Shown one piece after another: positions 1 to 12,399 of a stretch of DNA of 64,000 bases (within the stretch, counting starts at the first letter, position 1; each line of letters starts with the position of its first letter). The translations under genes were made by a program, and so were the position numbers. The notes beneath the pieces were generated by a model. The model saw only the letters and a program-made list of their open reading frames with translations, searched no databases and was not told the DNA's origin. The stretch is from Chrysoporthe austroafricana. Its lineage: Eukaryota; Ascomycota; Sordariomycetes; Diaporthales; Cryphonectriaceae. The stretch covers positions 5,394,001-5,458,000 of the forward strand of contig JYIP02000003.1 in NCBI GenBank assembly GCA_001051155.2, in the 5' to 3' direction.

Positions 1-1590
1 TATTTCTGAAAAATAGTAATACGACTATTCGATTTTCCTTTATTCAATCTTTCTTCCTTATAGTCTTTTTTTCTGAAAAGCTGCAAATAATCCGATAAAC
101 TCGATTAAGATATTAGTATATTTTCTGCTATAAAGTTTATAAAGTTAGCCGGGATAATTGCAATAGAATTTTGTTTAGAAATATTCCGATTTTAAATTCT
201 TATTAAGGGAAAAGAAATGCGCTTATTTTCTGGAATTAGTTATTTTCTTTTGCCTTTATTTATTCTTCTTACTGTAATTGAAAAACTCTCAAATTTATTA
301 ATAAATCTAGAATTTAAATCTTCGGTCGAATATCGTAATAAATAAATATATTTAATTCTATTATTAATATTAATATATTCAAGCATATAATACTTTCGAT
401 TTTCGATAAATTATTGCTAGGCTAATTCTTTTAACAGATTTTCCGAATTATTAAGTTAAAAAATATTCTTGCTTTTATTTATTTCTATAAGCATTTATTA
501 TCGCTTCTTTTTCGTTATCGTTTTGGCAAGCTATTTAAATTTGCAATATTTGGAAAAATCTTCCCAAAACGTATTATTCTTTCTTATTTATTAGGACAGA
601 TTTTTATTAAAATTCGACTTTCTTCTATCTTAAGTTTACTGCTTAAACAGTAAAGGCTATCCTTATTTAATTATTTATGCTTTTATTTTCTGCAAAAATG
701 TATTAGCTTCCTTAAGATTCTATTTCGCTTTTCCGTATCGATCAGCTAAAAGTTTCTAATCGATAAAAGCGTATGCAATTTCAAAGAAAATTTTAATATC
801 CAATATAATCCAATCTTTCCTTTCAAAATCGTTCAAAGCTTATATAAACTTATATACTTAAGCAAGATACTTAATCTCGATATAATCGATAAGCCGCAAT
901 AATAAAACGTTATTGCCGGTAATTGCTATAATGAATTGGCAATAAATTATCGATAAATAATTGTAATATCTTTTATAAAAACGCTATTTTTACAGAAACC
1001 GATATTCTATAAAACCGATATTCTTATAAGAACCAATACTCTATAAAGCCGATACTTTTATAAAAGCCAATATTTTATAAGACCGATATTCTTATAAGAG
1101 CCATTACTTTATAAAGCCGATAATCGAAACCCGATTACGCAGCAAAAGCATGCAAAACGTAGCTATTAATTAATAGTAAACGTACTGAAATATATTATAA
1201 AATCTGCTTTTCTTAAGAAAGTAAATTACGCTAAAAGCATATTAAAGCATTATATAAGCCTCCCAGTAAAGGTATAGCATTTATTTAGTAAATTCATTGC
1301 GTATTTATTAAGGGATTTACTATAAATTTACTAAGCAAATCTATTATAAATTCATTATATCTATAGGTTTTGCTATTATTTAGCTAAGTTCGGGTTTTCT
1401 AATAGCATTAGAGCTACCCGGATTTTATTATCTATAGAGAAATTTCGGACGGCAAATAGGCATTAATAGCCGATAGCGTCAATTTGCGAAAACTTAGCGG
1501 GTTCGGAAAGGTTAAAGCTATCGTACTAATTATTATATTCTAAAGACTTTTTAGCGATATCGAAAGATATCCTTACTAGACGATTGGCTA
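1..1590. other. AT-rich degenerate DNA, no gene recognised
   Basis: The stretch is AT-rich, depleted in CA/TG and full of stops in all frames, as expected of heavily RIP-mutated repeats. No protein family could be read on either strand. Its right end runs into the decayed pol of relic copy D, so part of it may be older pol sequence that has lost all similarity. It contains one degenerate tandem array, listed separately. Confidence 0.6.
994..1124. repeat. Degenerate tandem array (CCGATATTCTATAA-like units)
   Basis: About seven imperfect copies of a 14-22 base unit of the form (A)CCGATATTC-TATAA follow one another, with spacers alternating between TATAAAA and TATAAGA. The units differ mostly by C/T and G/A changes. 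It resembles a decayed minisatellite. No function is suggested. Confidence 0.5.
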
Positions 1591-1669
1591 TATTGCTAAT
1601 AGCAATATATATTAGAGCATTGCCGAATATATTCTTTAAGGACTGAATTATAGTTAAAGTAAAGAAAGT

Positions 1670-2098
1670 ACCGTAAAAGTTTACTTTATTCGATAAAAGA
1701 AATATATTAAAACGATTAAACTTTTATATTTATTGGATTATAAGAAATTAAAACTATTTAAAATCTTGAAGAAAATTTCAGATATTAATTTTAAGCTTGT
1801 ATTATTATATAAAATAAGAATATACCCAGTATTCTATATTTCATTCTTAAAACTAGTATTCAAAATGGCAAAAATAGACCGTATAATACAAATCGAAAGC
1901 AATAAATCGGAATACGAAATAGAACGAATCCTGAAATATAAGGAACTAATAAATAGCAAGAAATACTTAATCAAATGGAAAGATTACTTATCAAACGAAA
2001 ATAGCCAAAAACTAATAGAAAACTTGGATAATGCTTAGCAAGCACTTAAAGCCTATATAAGAAAATACGCGAACCCTTTTAGAAATATACCTATTAGC
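1670..2098 (+). pseudogene. Copy D pol C-terminus: integrase tail and chromodomain
   Basis: From 1733 a frame of about 100 codons is open. It reads the conserved integrase tail (LFKILKKISDINF..., RIYPVFYISFL) followed by a chromodomain with EYEIERIL and YLIKWKDY. The frame just upstream still shows the match to the KVYLIRRKEYIK segment of copy C, broken by stops. The chromodomain marks the element as a chromovirus-type Ty3/Gypsy; such domains are thought to direct integration to modified histones. It is a remnant: no start, no catalytic integrase core, and the element is incomplete upstream. Confidence 0.75.
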
Positions 2099-2139
2099 TA
2101 GAAGGGCAATTAATACTAGAAAAACTAGCTATATCCCCA

Positions 2140-2576
2140 AAATCGGCAGACAGATCGATTGCCAACCAGTTATCCGAACTAAACTGCTACAAAGCAGCAT
2201 CCAAATTAAAGCTTTCGGGAAAGCGACTTTCGAAAACTAGCGGTTCAGCAGCGCGGCATTCCGCCTCGGCTCTATACCGCTCTTCTTCAGCCTTTTCCGC
2301 CTCTATACAGTCCAATTCCTTTACGCGCATAATACTATAACGAAACGCACGCTTTACCCTATTAGACTATATACGTTTTTATTTCTGCAAACGAAATAAC
2401 TTCTCTTCTTATACTTCGATCTCGTTTTCTAATTTCCGATATTGGACGGCTAGCAAATGCAACTTTTCGGGAATAAGACTTAAGATATCGTATTTTAAAC
2501 GATTAAAGCGAATGTATTCTAAGCAGCAAGATAAATCTTTAAGCGATACTTTGCAAAAAGACAAATATTGCGTTTC

Positions 2577-2600
<24 letters not shown>
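2140..2600 (-). pseudogene. Copy D antisense gene (coiled-coil protein), broken
   Basis: On the minus strand this reads a charged helix (VKELDCIEAEKAEEERYRAEAE) followed by an acidic and aromatic tail containing PESFNLDAAL. It aligns with the antisense genes of copies A, B and C. In-frame stops are present (for example TAG after the DAAL segment). A run of 46 A (2579-2624; T in this gene's sense) lies at its upstream end. Function unknown; see copy C for the best-preserved N-terminus. Confidence 0.6.

Positions 2601-2624
<24 letters not shown>
2579..2624. repeat. Poly(A) run of 46 bases
   Basis: An uninterrupted A run lies inside relic D, at the 5' side of its antisense gene. Copy A has a corresponding T run at 3249-3266 in the inverted orientation, so the homopolymer is an inherited feature of the family and not a retroposed poly(A) tail. 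Confidence 0.8.
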
Positions 2625-2628
<4 letters not shown>

Positions 2629-2670
2629 ATAAAGAATTATTAAAAACAATAACCGATAGGAAAGGGATAG

Positions 2671-2835
2671 TATTATAAACCAATATGCATAAGCAAAAGT
2701 AAGAATGAAAACTGTCTGGCAAAATAGCTCGGAGTTTATTCCGGTAGAAAACTAATTTAAACAAACTTATATAACTAAAAGTTAAAGTTTCTTATATTAA
2801 ATTATTATATAAGTAAACAATTCGGCAATGCTTAT
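2671..2835 (+). repeat. Copy D 3' LTR, left part (interrupted by copy A)
   Basis: It starts with TATTATAAAC, the RIP-mutated form of the family LTR start TGTTATAAAC, directly after the purine tract. It is interrupted at 2835, where copy A begins after its CTTAT target duplicate (2831-2835). The remainder should lie from 10071 rightwards. Confidence 0.6.
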
Positions 2836-3216
2836 TGTTATGAACGCTGCAGCAATTCTAAAATAGCTATAAGGTCGGAAGGTTTATGCTAGTAAGAACG
2901 GTGCTAAGTATAGCTTTAAGACTTAAGACAAAATTATTAAATAACGCAGAATTTATAAGCCTTAATTGGCTATTAATAGTAAAGTCCAATTGATATTTAA
3001 ATTAATAACTGAAAAGCTATAGCAATTTATTTAATAATTATTTTGTTCTTATATATCCGGCTTTTTAGTATTAGACCGATAGCGATCTTATTAGTCCAAT
3101 CCCTAACCCTGAATTACGTAATCCCTATAGTTATTCCCTGGCAGGGTTATTATACAAGCTAGCTTGCTAGTCTGTTTTTTCTGTATTAGCGGGTTGCTTT
3201 ACGTTAAGTTATAATA
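2836..3216 (-). repeat. Copy A 3' LTR
   Basis: This is 381 bp and pairs with the LTR at 9637-10065. It lacks about 48 bp of the GGACCGATAGG-type palindromic repeats present in its partner. The purine tract lies at about 3217-3229 (GGAAAGGGATAA in element sense). Confidence 0.85.
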
Positions 3217-3299
3217 TTATCCCTTTCCTGTCAATTGTTATCTTTAACAATTTTTTTTTTTTTTTTCAGTAAAGTCCCTTGTTAACCCCTCTCTTCCTA

Positions 3300-3923
3300 T
3301 CTTTTATCCTAATCAGGATATTTTGCAAAGTCGAGAAACGTTTTTATAAGAAAACGGATTAGAGCAATTCTTTCTGGCTTATTATTTTTTCCCGTTATTC
3401 CGAAATGCTTGCGTATTCCTCTTGCTCGGACCGCAATCTTTTCTGTTACGCTTCGGAAAAGGATTCCTTGCATTATGCCGAATATATTCGCAGCAAGCAA
3501 AGTAATTGCAATATGGCAGGCCTTATGCTTGTTCAGATATAGCGGATCGTAAAATAATATTTCCAGGTTAAGGCGGAATTAGATATTGCAGAAGAGAAGG
3601 CGATGCTTGCCAATGCGAAAGTCTTTTGGTTACGGAAATAGTGCCGTTTGTAAGCTGAAAAGATAACTCGCGCGGTATACCGGAATTTGAATACTATTGA
3701 GGAATTGGAGCGGATAGAGGCAGAAAAGGCTAAAGAGGAATGTCGCAAGGCCGAAGCCGAGCATTGCGCTCTGGAAGCTTTGGTTCCCGAAAGTCTTTTC
3801 CCTGAGAGCTTCGATCTGGATGCCGTTTTACGATATTTGGGTCCTGATATTAATTGGGCTAGTATTGATCTGGTTATAGAATCTGGAATTATTTCGGATC
3901 TTTCCGGTCTTTTTTCCGGCTAG
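3300..3923 (+). pseudogene. Copy A antisense gene (coiled-coil protein), broken
   Basis: This gene runs against the element's own coding strand, in the gap between the pol chromodomain and the 3' LTR. From 3687 to 3923 a 78-codon frame is open and reads a charged helix (IEELERIEAEKAKEECRK) and then PESFDLDAVL and a C-terminal SGLFSG. Upstream, the same frame with stops reads ASEKDSLHYAEYIRSK, the Cys-motif region seen better in copies B and C, and AELDIAEEKAMLANAKV, a helical segment. A T run ending in CAG (3249-3269) lies just 5' of it and could be a polypyrimidine tract. It is not gag, pol or env. Function unknown. Confidence 0.65.
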
Positions 3924-3939
3924 CGTATTAGTTGCTTTT

Positions 3940-6900
3940 TCTAATATTCTTTAAATATTTATTATGTATTATTTAAATTGCTAACTGGTTTTTAGCTATT
4001 TTCGTTCGAATAATAATTTTTCTATTTGATTAGGTATTCTTTGTATTTAATTGGCTTTCGATAGCAAAAGATTCGTTCGATTTCGTATTCTAATTCGTTA
4101 TTATTAATTTATACCGTTTTATCCGTTTTAACCGATTTTAATATTAATTCGAGAAATGAGATATGAAAAATTGGATAAATCCTTATTCTATAGAGTAATG
4201 CAAATTTGTAATTAATATTTGAGATTTTCTTTAAGATTTTAAATAGTCTCAATTTCTTATAATTTAACGAATAAAAGGGTTTTGTTATTTTAATATATTC
4301 TTTTCGTCGAATAAGATAAATTTTATCCTTTTCCTGTAAGATTAATTCTTTAATCCTTTTGGAATTAGCGTATTTTGTTATTCTTTTTTGTATAAATTTC
4401 AGTTTTTTCCGAAATTCTTCCTGGATTTTCTTAATTCTTTTAATTTGTTTTTCTGCTATTTCTGTATTTATTCCTAGTAATTCGTTATAATAAGCTATCG
4501 GATTATAGCCGTAAAGCGCATAAAATAATAACTTTTTAGTTATGCTTGTATTCGCATTATTATATGCGAATTGCGCTAATAATAGCAAGTCGATTTAGTT
4601 ATTTTATTCGTAATTCATATAATATTGTAAGTATTATTTAATAATCTAGTTTATTCGTTCCGTTTATCTATCCGTTTATAGGTGAAATGCTATAGATATT
4701 TTTTGTTATATTCCGAATAGTTTTATAAGCGAAATCCAGAAATTGGATACGAACTTCCTATCTTTATCGGAAATAATTTCTTTGGGTATGCCGTAATTAG
4801 CTATAACCGTTTTCAAAAACGTATATACGAGGTTTTCTGCCATACTGCTTTCTTTATAAAAGAGGAAATAAGCATATTTGCTTAGTTTGCAAACTATTAT
4901 TAAAATATTATCGTATTGTATTTTAATTAAAGGTTTTTGTAAGAGAAGTAGCTTAGTAATAAAATCTCAGCTAATAGATTGCTAAACCGCTTCCGGAATA
5001 GGGAATAATTAAAGCAGTTTATAAGGCTTATAATATTCGATTTTATTCTTCTTGCAGCTATTGTATTTTCGTAAAATATTCTTAATTCTTTTCCTAAAGC
5101 CTGAAAAGTTTTAGTATTTCTTGATTCTTTCGTATATAGCTTTAATTCCTTAATATCCGTATATGAATATATTATATATATTTTTGATATATTTGTTCTA
5201 TTTTTCCGTTATTATATTTTCCGGTTTTCTTTCGTTATTAAAAACCTTAATAATCGTATTAAGTTCCTTAGTTTTGTTTATAAGGTTGCTATCCTTATCC
5301 TGCCAGAAGATATTCTATAATTTTTTTAGTTCTGTATTTTAATAATCTGATCGTTTGCTAAATGCATTTGCTTTGCCGTTTTCCGATCTTTTGCAATAAA
5401 CGATTTTTAAGTCGAATTGTAAAAGGAATTCTGCTTATCTGACTTGTTATTTATTCAGGATTTTCGTTATTATAAATATTATTAAGTTTTTATAGTCGGA
5501 ATGCATTATAATTTAATGCTTTGTTCCGATCAAATAATGCTGCTATTTTTCGAATGCTTTTACGATTGCTATTAATTTCTTATTTGGAATGCCGTAATTG
5601 AATTCTGGGCTATTCAATTTCTTTAAGAAATTGCTAACGATTTTGAAGCGTCCTTAATTGTCTCGTTAGCCGAATTATTCTCCTAATATATAATTTGATA
5701 TATTAGTCTCGATTTCAAATAGCTTATTCGGATCTATTTTGTAAAGGATAGGTTCTAATATTACTCGTTTCTTGATTTTATCGAATATCTCTTATATTTT
5801 TTGCGTTTATTCAAATTTTTAGTCTTTTTTCGTTAAATCCGTAAAAGGGCGTACGATCTTATTATAATCCTAGATAAATTATTAATAAAAGTTAGTATAG
5901 CTAAAGAATATTCTAATTCTTTTAGTTTTCTCTAATATAAGCTATTCTTTTATTACTTAAACTTTATTTTTTTGCATGCTAATCTTGCTTAGTTCTATTA
6001 TATAACCGAGGTAATTGATTTTTTATTAATGGAAATAGCATTTGCTTAGTTTAACCAAGAACTTATTATTTTGCAAAATTTGAAATACTTGCTATACGTA
6101 TTATTTGTATAATTCAAAGTTTTTTGAATAAATAAGGATATTATCGAAATAAACAATAATAACGGTATCCAAGTATTCGCGGAAAATATTATCAATTATT
6201 TCTTAGAAAGATGCGAATGCATTAATTAATCTAAAGGGTAAGATTATATATTCGAAATATTTGTAATGAGTCCTAAATGCTATTTTCCAGATATTGTCCT
6301 CTTTAATTCGGATATAATAATATCCTTCTTTGAGATCAAGCGTAATAAACTAGTTTGTTCTAATTAATCGATCTCGCATTTCCCTTATTAGAAATAAAGG
6401 ATAGCGATTCTTAATCGTAATATTATTAAATTGCTTATAGTCTATATAAAGTTGCAGCTTGCTGTTTTTCTTAAGTATAAATAGGATTGGGTATTCTGCT
6501 AGTAATTGCGATTTCCGTATATAGCTTCTCTTTAGATTTTTGTCGATATATTCTCTGAATGCTTCGAGCTTTGCTTAATCGAGTTTGTAAATAGGGTAGT
6601 TCTTGGGTTTTATTCCTTTTTTCAAGGGAATCTTATAATCAAAAGAGCCATATTCTAGTAAACCGATATCGAATTTCCTTTGCTATAGCTTCTTGAATTC
6701 ATAGTATTCTTTCGGTACGTTTTTGAGTTCCGGTAGTAGTCTTTCCTTATTTTCTGAAATCTGGAAGAATAAAAAGTATTGTTAAGCGTATTTTGCTTCG
6801 CTTGCTTCCTATTATTATTTTCGGAGCTTAATTTCTAGGGGTTTTGAGTATCTATTGCTTATTGGCCCGAATCTTTTTTCGTAATATTTTTGTATAAGAA

Positions 6901-9560
6901 GCTGAATTTCCTTGTAATTCCAGAGTTTATATTTTTTCGTAATATTCCGCGCTATATTAGCCTTCTGCTAATCGCTAGTCGCTTGAATTCTTAATTTGTC
7001 TTTAACTTGTATTTGTAAGTTTAGGGTATCCGTAACCTTTCCCTTTATCTTAGCAAGTTCTTTTGCTTTAAAGGTATATCTGAGCTTGTTTGAACGCATG
7101 CTTTTAATGCTATTTTTAATAATTAAATCTTTCTTTTTTCTGTTAATTATAACCCTTTTAGTAAGTATAGCTTATTCTTATAAAATTTGGCTAATAGTTC
7201 AATTGATATAAGGGTTATGCTTTTTGAGCTAAAATATTTTTAAGATTAACTCGTATTATATTATATCTATAATATTAAAAATGGTTTTCGTTATAAGACT
7301 TTAGACTGAAATAAGTAAGTAATCAGTTTTTATATCGATTATGCTAAGGTTATATATAACCGCTTTTCCTTCTATAGTATTGAGTTTGTAAAAATCTTTC
7401 TTTTGCGTTTAGGGAATCTTTTCCCTATTAACGATTTCTGGCAAGATAAAATTTCCTTATACGCTGCTATCCAAAAGTACGCTATATTATTGCCCGTTAA
7501 TATATGCGTTTAATATAATATGTTTTTCGTTTTCTTTCGTAATCGCGCATAAGGATTTCGTAATCCTGATCGGTTATTATCCCGTTATAAGCAATCCTTC
7601 CCTTTTAGAGTATTCTAAGCTTCTTTCGCTGCTTATTTCGCCAATCTTCTTGCTTGGCTTTAGGTATACTGCTTTGCCTTCTCGGCTTTCTGCAACCAGT
7701 GCTATTTTTTAGCTTTGTCTTGCATATATATAGAATATACTATAACGTAACATTATTCCTATATCGTTTTTCCTTAAGCGCATTTCTATAAACAATTATC
7801 GAGTAGTCTTATATAAGCATTATTATTCTTAATATGCAAAACTTCCTTATATTTTCCTCGGGATTCTATAATAGGCTAAATCAATTAATCCTATTCCCTA
7901 ATTGGAAACCAATTATATTTGACTTTCTTATTGAAATATATTTGGCAGTTATAGTAAATATAATATATCCAGGCAAGTTTATAATAATGAGGGTATAAGT
8001 AATTAATCCGTATATTTTCCTGAAATCTGTATTCGCTATTCTGAAATGGGATGCTTTAAAAGAGTTCTTATAATATAAGCTTATAAATAAAGTGCTTAAC
8101 TTTCATATATTTGGATATCCAGCTATTATACTTTTGTCGTAATTAATTCGTACTTGGGATGCTATATTCCTCTAATTCTTCTGCAAGTGCAGGGGTTAGT
8201 AGGTTATCTGATTGCCGGTCTTGTAATATTATAGTGCTTGGCGTTAGTGCTGTTATATCCTGAATTCCGAGCTTTTCTTTTATTATTGCTTCCTATCGTT
8301 ATTCGAAGTAGTAATCCAAAGGAAACCTTCCCAGATCTTCTTCTTTAATATTGAAAGGGTTATTCGAATAATCGGAATTACTGCTATTTATAGCCGTATT
8401 GTAAATAGGGCTTTTTCTTCTTATAGCGAGTTGCTTTCGTCCTTTAAGTTTATATAAGAATTATCCTAAACCTTTTTTCGCTAAAAGGTATAATAAGCAA
8501 TAATCCTAATAACAAGCTATCCAGCTTGTACTGCTATAATTAGGATTCGCTATTTATTCCGGTAAAATATTATTATTTAGCTAATTGGGTTCTTATTACT
8601 AAGCGATATTAACTTATTTTTCCGAGATTAGTTTCCATTCTCATTTCTTCTTTTCCTGATAATAACTGCGCGCAATATAGCCTTTCTTGCCGCAATTATA
8701 ATAAATAACCCCTTTGCATTATTCTCGTATAAAAGTATTTAGCTTTATAGGTCTAGTATATATTATGCCTGAATAGGCCGTACTATTCCGGTTTTTCTGC
8801 TAGAACTTGCGTTTTCCTAAATTGGGTTAATATTTCGGAACGCTATTATAGTTCCTCTATTATTATTAGCGCTATTTATAAAGTCGGTTATCGATACGGA
8901 TTGCTTTATTAATAAATTCGCTAAGTTTTTCGGGTCGGTTTTCCTTATAGAGTTTGTCCTTAATTTCTTCTTTAAGTCCTGAATAGTAGGCGTTTATAAG
9001 AGGTTTATTTTCGTAATCGAAATAAGCAATAATCTATCGGAATTTAGCCGTATAGTCCGTAGCTGATCCAGTTTGTTATAATGCTTCTAACTATCGTATT
9101 GCAATACGTCTTTCGTCCGGATTTCCGAAAGTCTTAATAAGGGCTAATTTAAAGTTGGCATAATGCTGGAAAATGCGTTTGGTATTCTCGAAACGAAATT
9201 CTTCGCTATTATTCAAATAGTTTCGGAAGATTAGTTCCTATTACTGAAAGGCTATCCTTTCGAGACGACTTCTTGCGAAATCGATTTTGTTATAAGTAAT
9301 CCTGAATTGGGTATTGTAATATTTGAAATAGGCTTTGAGCTAAGTCAAAAAGGCCTGGAAATCTCTTCGGGTGCTTTTGTAAGGCCTAGGCTTATTAAGC
9401 TTGAAAGCTTTGGCTTATTAGAGGGCGTTAAAGCGGAAAACCTTATTCTTGACTTTTTCGAGCTGCTAATATAGGGCCATATTTTGCTGCTAGAGTTATT
9501 CGTTAGTAAAGGTAATTGGGGCTTCTTCCTGAAAGGCCTGGTTGCTAGAAGAAAACGGAA
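3940..9560 (-). pseudogene. Copy A gag-pol remnant
   Basis: Minus-strand reading gives gag around 9560-8880, a CCHC knuckle region near 8710-8640, protease around 7500-7350, reverse transcriptase around 6700-5750, RNase H around 5700-5300, integrase around 5100-4140 and the chromodomain around 4090-3940. The longest open stretch (4588-4109) reads the integrase C-terminus, beginning LLAQFAYNNANTS and continuing to IYPIFHISFLEL. Most losses are stops at former CAA, CAG and TGG codons, which is the RIP pattern. The domain limits are approximate because the frames are broken. Confidence 0.8.
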
Positions 9561-9636
9561 TTTAAAGCGCTATCGTATTCTTGATATTGCTTAAAAGGGA
9601 ATATACTGAACCGTTCTTGAATAAGAGTTATCAAAA

Positions 9637-10065
9637 TATTATAAACGCTGCAGCAATTCTAAGATAGCTATAAGGTCGGAAGGTTTATACTAGCAAGAAC
9701 AGTGCCAAATATAGCTTTGAAACTTAAGACAAAATCATTAAGTAACGCAGAGTTTATAAGCTTTGATTGGCTATTAATAGTAAAATCCAATTAATACTTA
9801 AATTGATAACTGAAAAGCTATGGCAATTTATTTAGTAATTATCTTATTCTTATATATCCGGCTCTTTAGTATTGGACCGATAGGACCGCTATCGATACTG
9901 TCGGTCTATATTAGACCGTTAGGACCGATAGCGATCTTGTCGGTCCAATCCCTAACCCTGGATTACGTAATCCTTATAGTTACCCCTTGGCAGGGTTATT
10001 ATATAGGCTGGCTTGCTAGTTTATTTCTTCTGTATTAGCGGGTTGCTTTACGTTAAGTTATAACA
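9637..10065 (-). repeat. Copy A 5' LTR
   Basis: This is 429 bp, from TATTATAAAC to GTTATAACA. Residues 9872-9950 contain the inverted GGACCGATAGG / CCGATAGCGATC repeats. The internal primer-binding region beside it reads TTTTGATAACTC in element sense, the same as in copies B and C. Confidence 0.85.
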
Positions 10066-10070
10066 CTTAT

Positions 10071-11883
10071 ACTGAATTACATTATAAGCGATATAAGTAT
10101 AACTGAAAAGCTAGATATATAAAGACAGGTAATTATTAAATTAATACATTATAGTTTAACTAGGCTAAAAGGATATGCCGTATTATAAAGTTGATTATAA
10201 AACGTATTTTATAGCTATAAGCTTCAAGTACATTATATATAGCTGGCTAAGCATATATATAACCATTAGTTATTATTTTATTAATTCGATCTAAAGCTAT
10301 TTTCTGGCTTTGTCGGACTTAAATCTTTAAATTTCTTTTCAGAAAAGCTGCAATCTATCTTTTTCCTATAAATTGAATATCCCTTTAAATAATTAGGATT
10401 TTCTAAGCAAAAAACTTAAGTTTTAAATAATTAAGCAAAAGGCTTAAGCCTTTTTAAATACGGATCTATTCAATTAGTTTTTATTCTTAGCTAATAGAAA
10501 GCTTTTGCTGGTTTTCGTAAGCTATTTTATAGGAAATTAATCCAGTTAAATAGCTTAAAAGGGTTATTTTAAGAATGCTTTATTCTTGCAAAGCTTGTTT
10601 TTGAAATAGGCTATTTCTAATAGCTTTAATAGCTTAGGCTAGTTCAAATTCAAAATAAGACGTCATTAAGGTTATATAAAGTAATTATTAAAAGATAAAG
10701 TTATTCAGATTAGAGTTAATTAAGAAAAATTAAAAGAAATAGAAGTAGTTAGAAAAACGAATGGCTAGCTTAAAGGGGTTGGAAACAAAAGAAAAGGGCG
10801 GAAACCTTATATATTAACTTATTTCTTATCCTTACTCTTTTCGTAAGGAATGAAGTAAGCCGGCTATTGCCTTTTGAGAATTTGCTTCTGGGTATCGTAT
10901 AACTATATATAATCTTATACGATAAATTAGCTTACGATAGCGATTTGCTTATTATTACTCTAAAAAAATATCGAAAGCTTAAAAGTAATTCTTTTAAAGC
11001 TAAGCTATTATTACTATTTCATATAGCGCTTTATATCCCATTTATAATACTAGCTATAAACGGATTCGATAAAAGCGCTTAACCGAATCGGAATAGAAGC
11101 TATTTGCTAAATCTCGTTAATTAGCTTAATTATTACAAAATAAAAGAAATGCTAATTTATAATATATTATAGCATAATCTTATCGAAAAAAGGCCAATTA
11201 TGCTATAATTATTGCTTAATTAAATAATTCGGATTATAGAATAGAATACCGAAATTTTTTATTTTAATTAATTAGCTATCTTTTAAATAAACTTCCAAAA
11301 ATATTAAGCCAGAATTCTTTATATTAGCCTAGCTAGATCTAAATATAGCCGAAAAGGGCTAATATCGGCTCGGAATATTATTTCCAATAAGAATTAAACT
11401 AGCTTTCCAATTATATTTGCCGGATAGCAATATAAAGCTTAGCTAAAACGTTTCGGCCTTTTCTAGCTTGTAATTTAATAAATTAATTATTATAAATTAA
11501 TAGAAGCATATTTAGCATATAGCTATTTCGATAATATTTATACAAATAGGAAATACTATAGCTTTCTTTTTCAGTTATTATAAATATAGCAAACGGAAAT
11601 TTTATAACAAAATTAATGCTTTTAAAATAATTGCTATCCGAATCCATTAATTGCGCCTTAAGGATTATCGGCATATTAATAAGAGAGCCGAAATCCAGGC
11701 CTGCAAGAAAGTCGCTATCGAAGCTGCTATTGCTCGAATCGCGGAAAAATATCGCAGCATAGGCTTTAAATACTTTAAAGTTAGTAAGCGCCTACTTTTT
11801 GTCGACTATCTTGCTTTTATTGCTTACCGGGGCTGCTTATATTTATAGTTAAGATATAATAGATCTCGATATAGTTTCGATAC
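10071..11883. other. AT-rich spacer between copies A and B
   Basis: The first part (to roughly 10200) is the probable right half of the copy D LTR. The rest is AT-rich and stop-filled, and no transposon protein could be read in it. One short stretch of better base composition (11651-11848) is listed separately. Confidence 0.5.
11651..11848 (+). pseudogene. Unrecognised short coding-like fragment
   Basis: The frame reads about 65 residues with a regular basic/Ala-rich composition (AEIQACKKVAIEAAIARIAEKY) and is clearly less AT-rich than its surroundings. It looks like part of a former protein or transposon, broken upstream and ended 30-40 bases before copy B's target site. No family was recognised, and it may be chance. 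Confidence 0.25.
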
Positions 11884-11888
11884 GTTAA

Positions 11889-12328
11889 TGTTATAAACCG
11901 ATACGCAAGACCAGGATGTAGTACTAAAGCCAAAAACGGCCTACTCGGCATAGGAAATCCGGAATAGGCTGCAAGCCCAACCATGCGCTTACGTAAGCCA
12001 GGGTTAGGGAAGAGGACCGACAGGACCGTTATCGGTCCTATCGACATAACCATAGACCGATAGGTTCGATATCGGTCCTATCGGTCCATACCAGAAGAGC
12101 TAAATATATAAAGACGAAGCATCCGATAGGTAAAATTATTATAGCTTTTCAGTTATCAATCTAAATATCAATTGGACCCTATTATTGATAATCGCTTACG
12201 ACTTATAAACATTGCAATATATGACGAACGTATTTCGGTATCCAAAGGTTATATTTGGTACCGCCCTTGCTAGCATAAACCCTTTCGACCCTATAGTATA
12301 TCTTAGGATTGCTGCAGCGTTTATAATA
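11889..12328 (+). repeat. Copy B 5' LTR
   Basis: This is 440 bp and matches 26170-26609. It contains inverted GGACCGATA repeats and a TATATAAAGAC TATA-like region near 12103-12115. Internal sequence starts TTTTGATAACTC (12329 onward), the presumed primer-binding site. Confidence 0.9.
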
Positions 12329-12399
12329 TTTTGATAACTCTTATTCAAGAACGGTTCAGTATATACCCTTTGGACAATACCAGAAATACGATAGCGCTC

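Larger units (their letters stand above)
1590..2835 (+). mobile_element. Copy D: 3' part of an older Ty3/Gypsy element
   Basis: Read left to right this holds the end of pol (integrase C-terminus and chromodomain), the antisense gene on the other strand, a purine-rich tract (GGAAAGGGATAG, about 2659-2670) and the start of a 3' LTR at 2671. The LTR is cut at 2835 by insertion of copy A and appears to resume at 10071 on the other side, with a GAAAAGCTAGATATATAAAGAC motif (10097-10118) that matches the TATA region of the other LTRs. Its far end could not be fixed. Being interrupted by A, copy D is the oldest datable insertion here. Confidence 0.7.
2836..10065 (-). mobile_element. Copy A: full-length Ty3/Gypsy LTR retrotransposon, RIP-inactivated
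   Basis: The element is 7,230 bp and lies on the minus strand. It starts TGTTATGAAC and ends GTTATAACA, and is bracketed by perfect 5-bp target duplicates CTTAT at 2831-2835 and 10066-10070. In element orientation the order is 5' LTR, gag with a CCHC knuckle, protease, reverse transcriptase, RNase H, integrase, chromodomain, an oppositely transcribed extra gene, purine tract and 3' LTR. Stops in every pol domain show it is dead. It was inserted into the 3' LTR of copy D. Confidence 0.9.

Noticed and set aside
2579..2624. Poly(A) run as evidence of a LINE or processed pseudogene
   Set aside because: The run lies inside relic D, and copy A has an inverted counterpart at the same place, so it belongs to the LTR element family.
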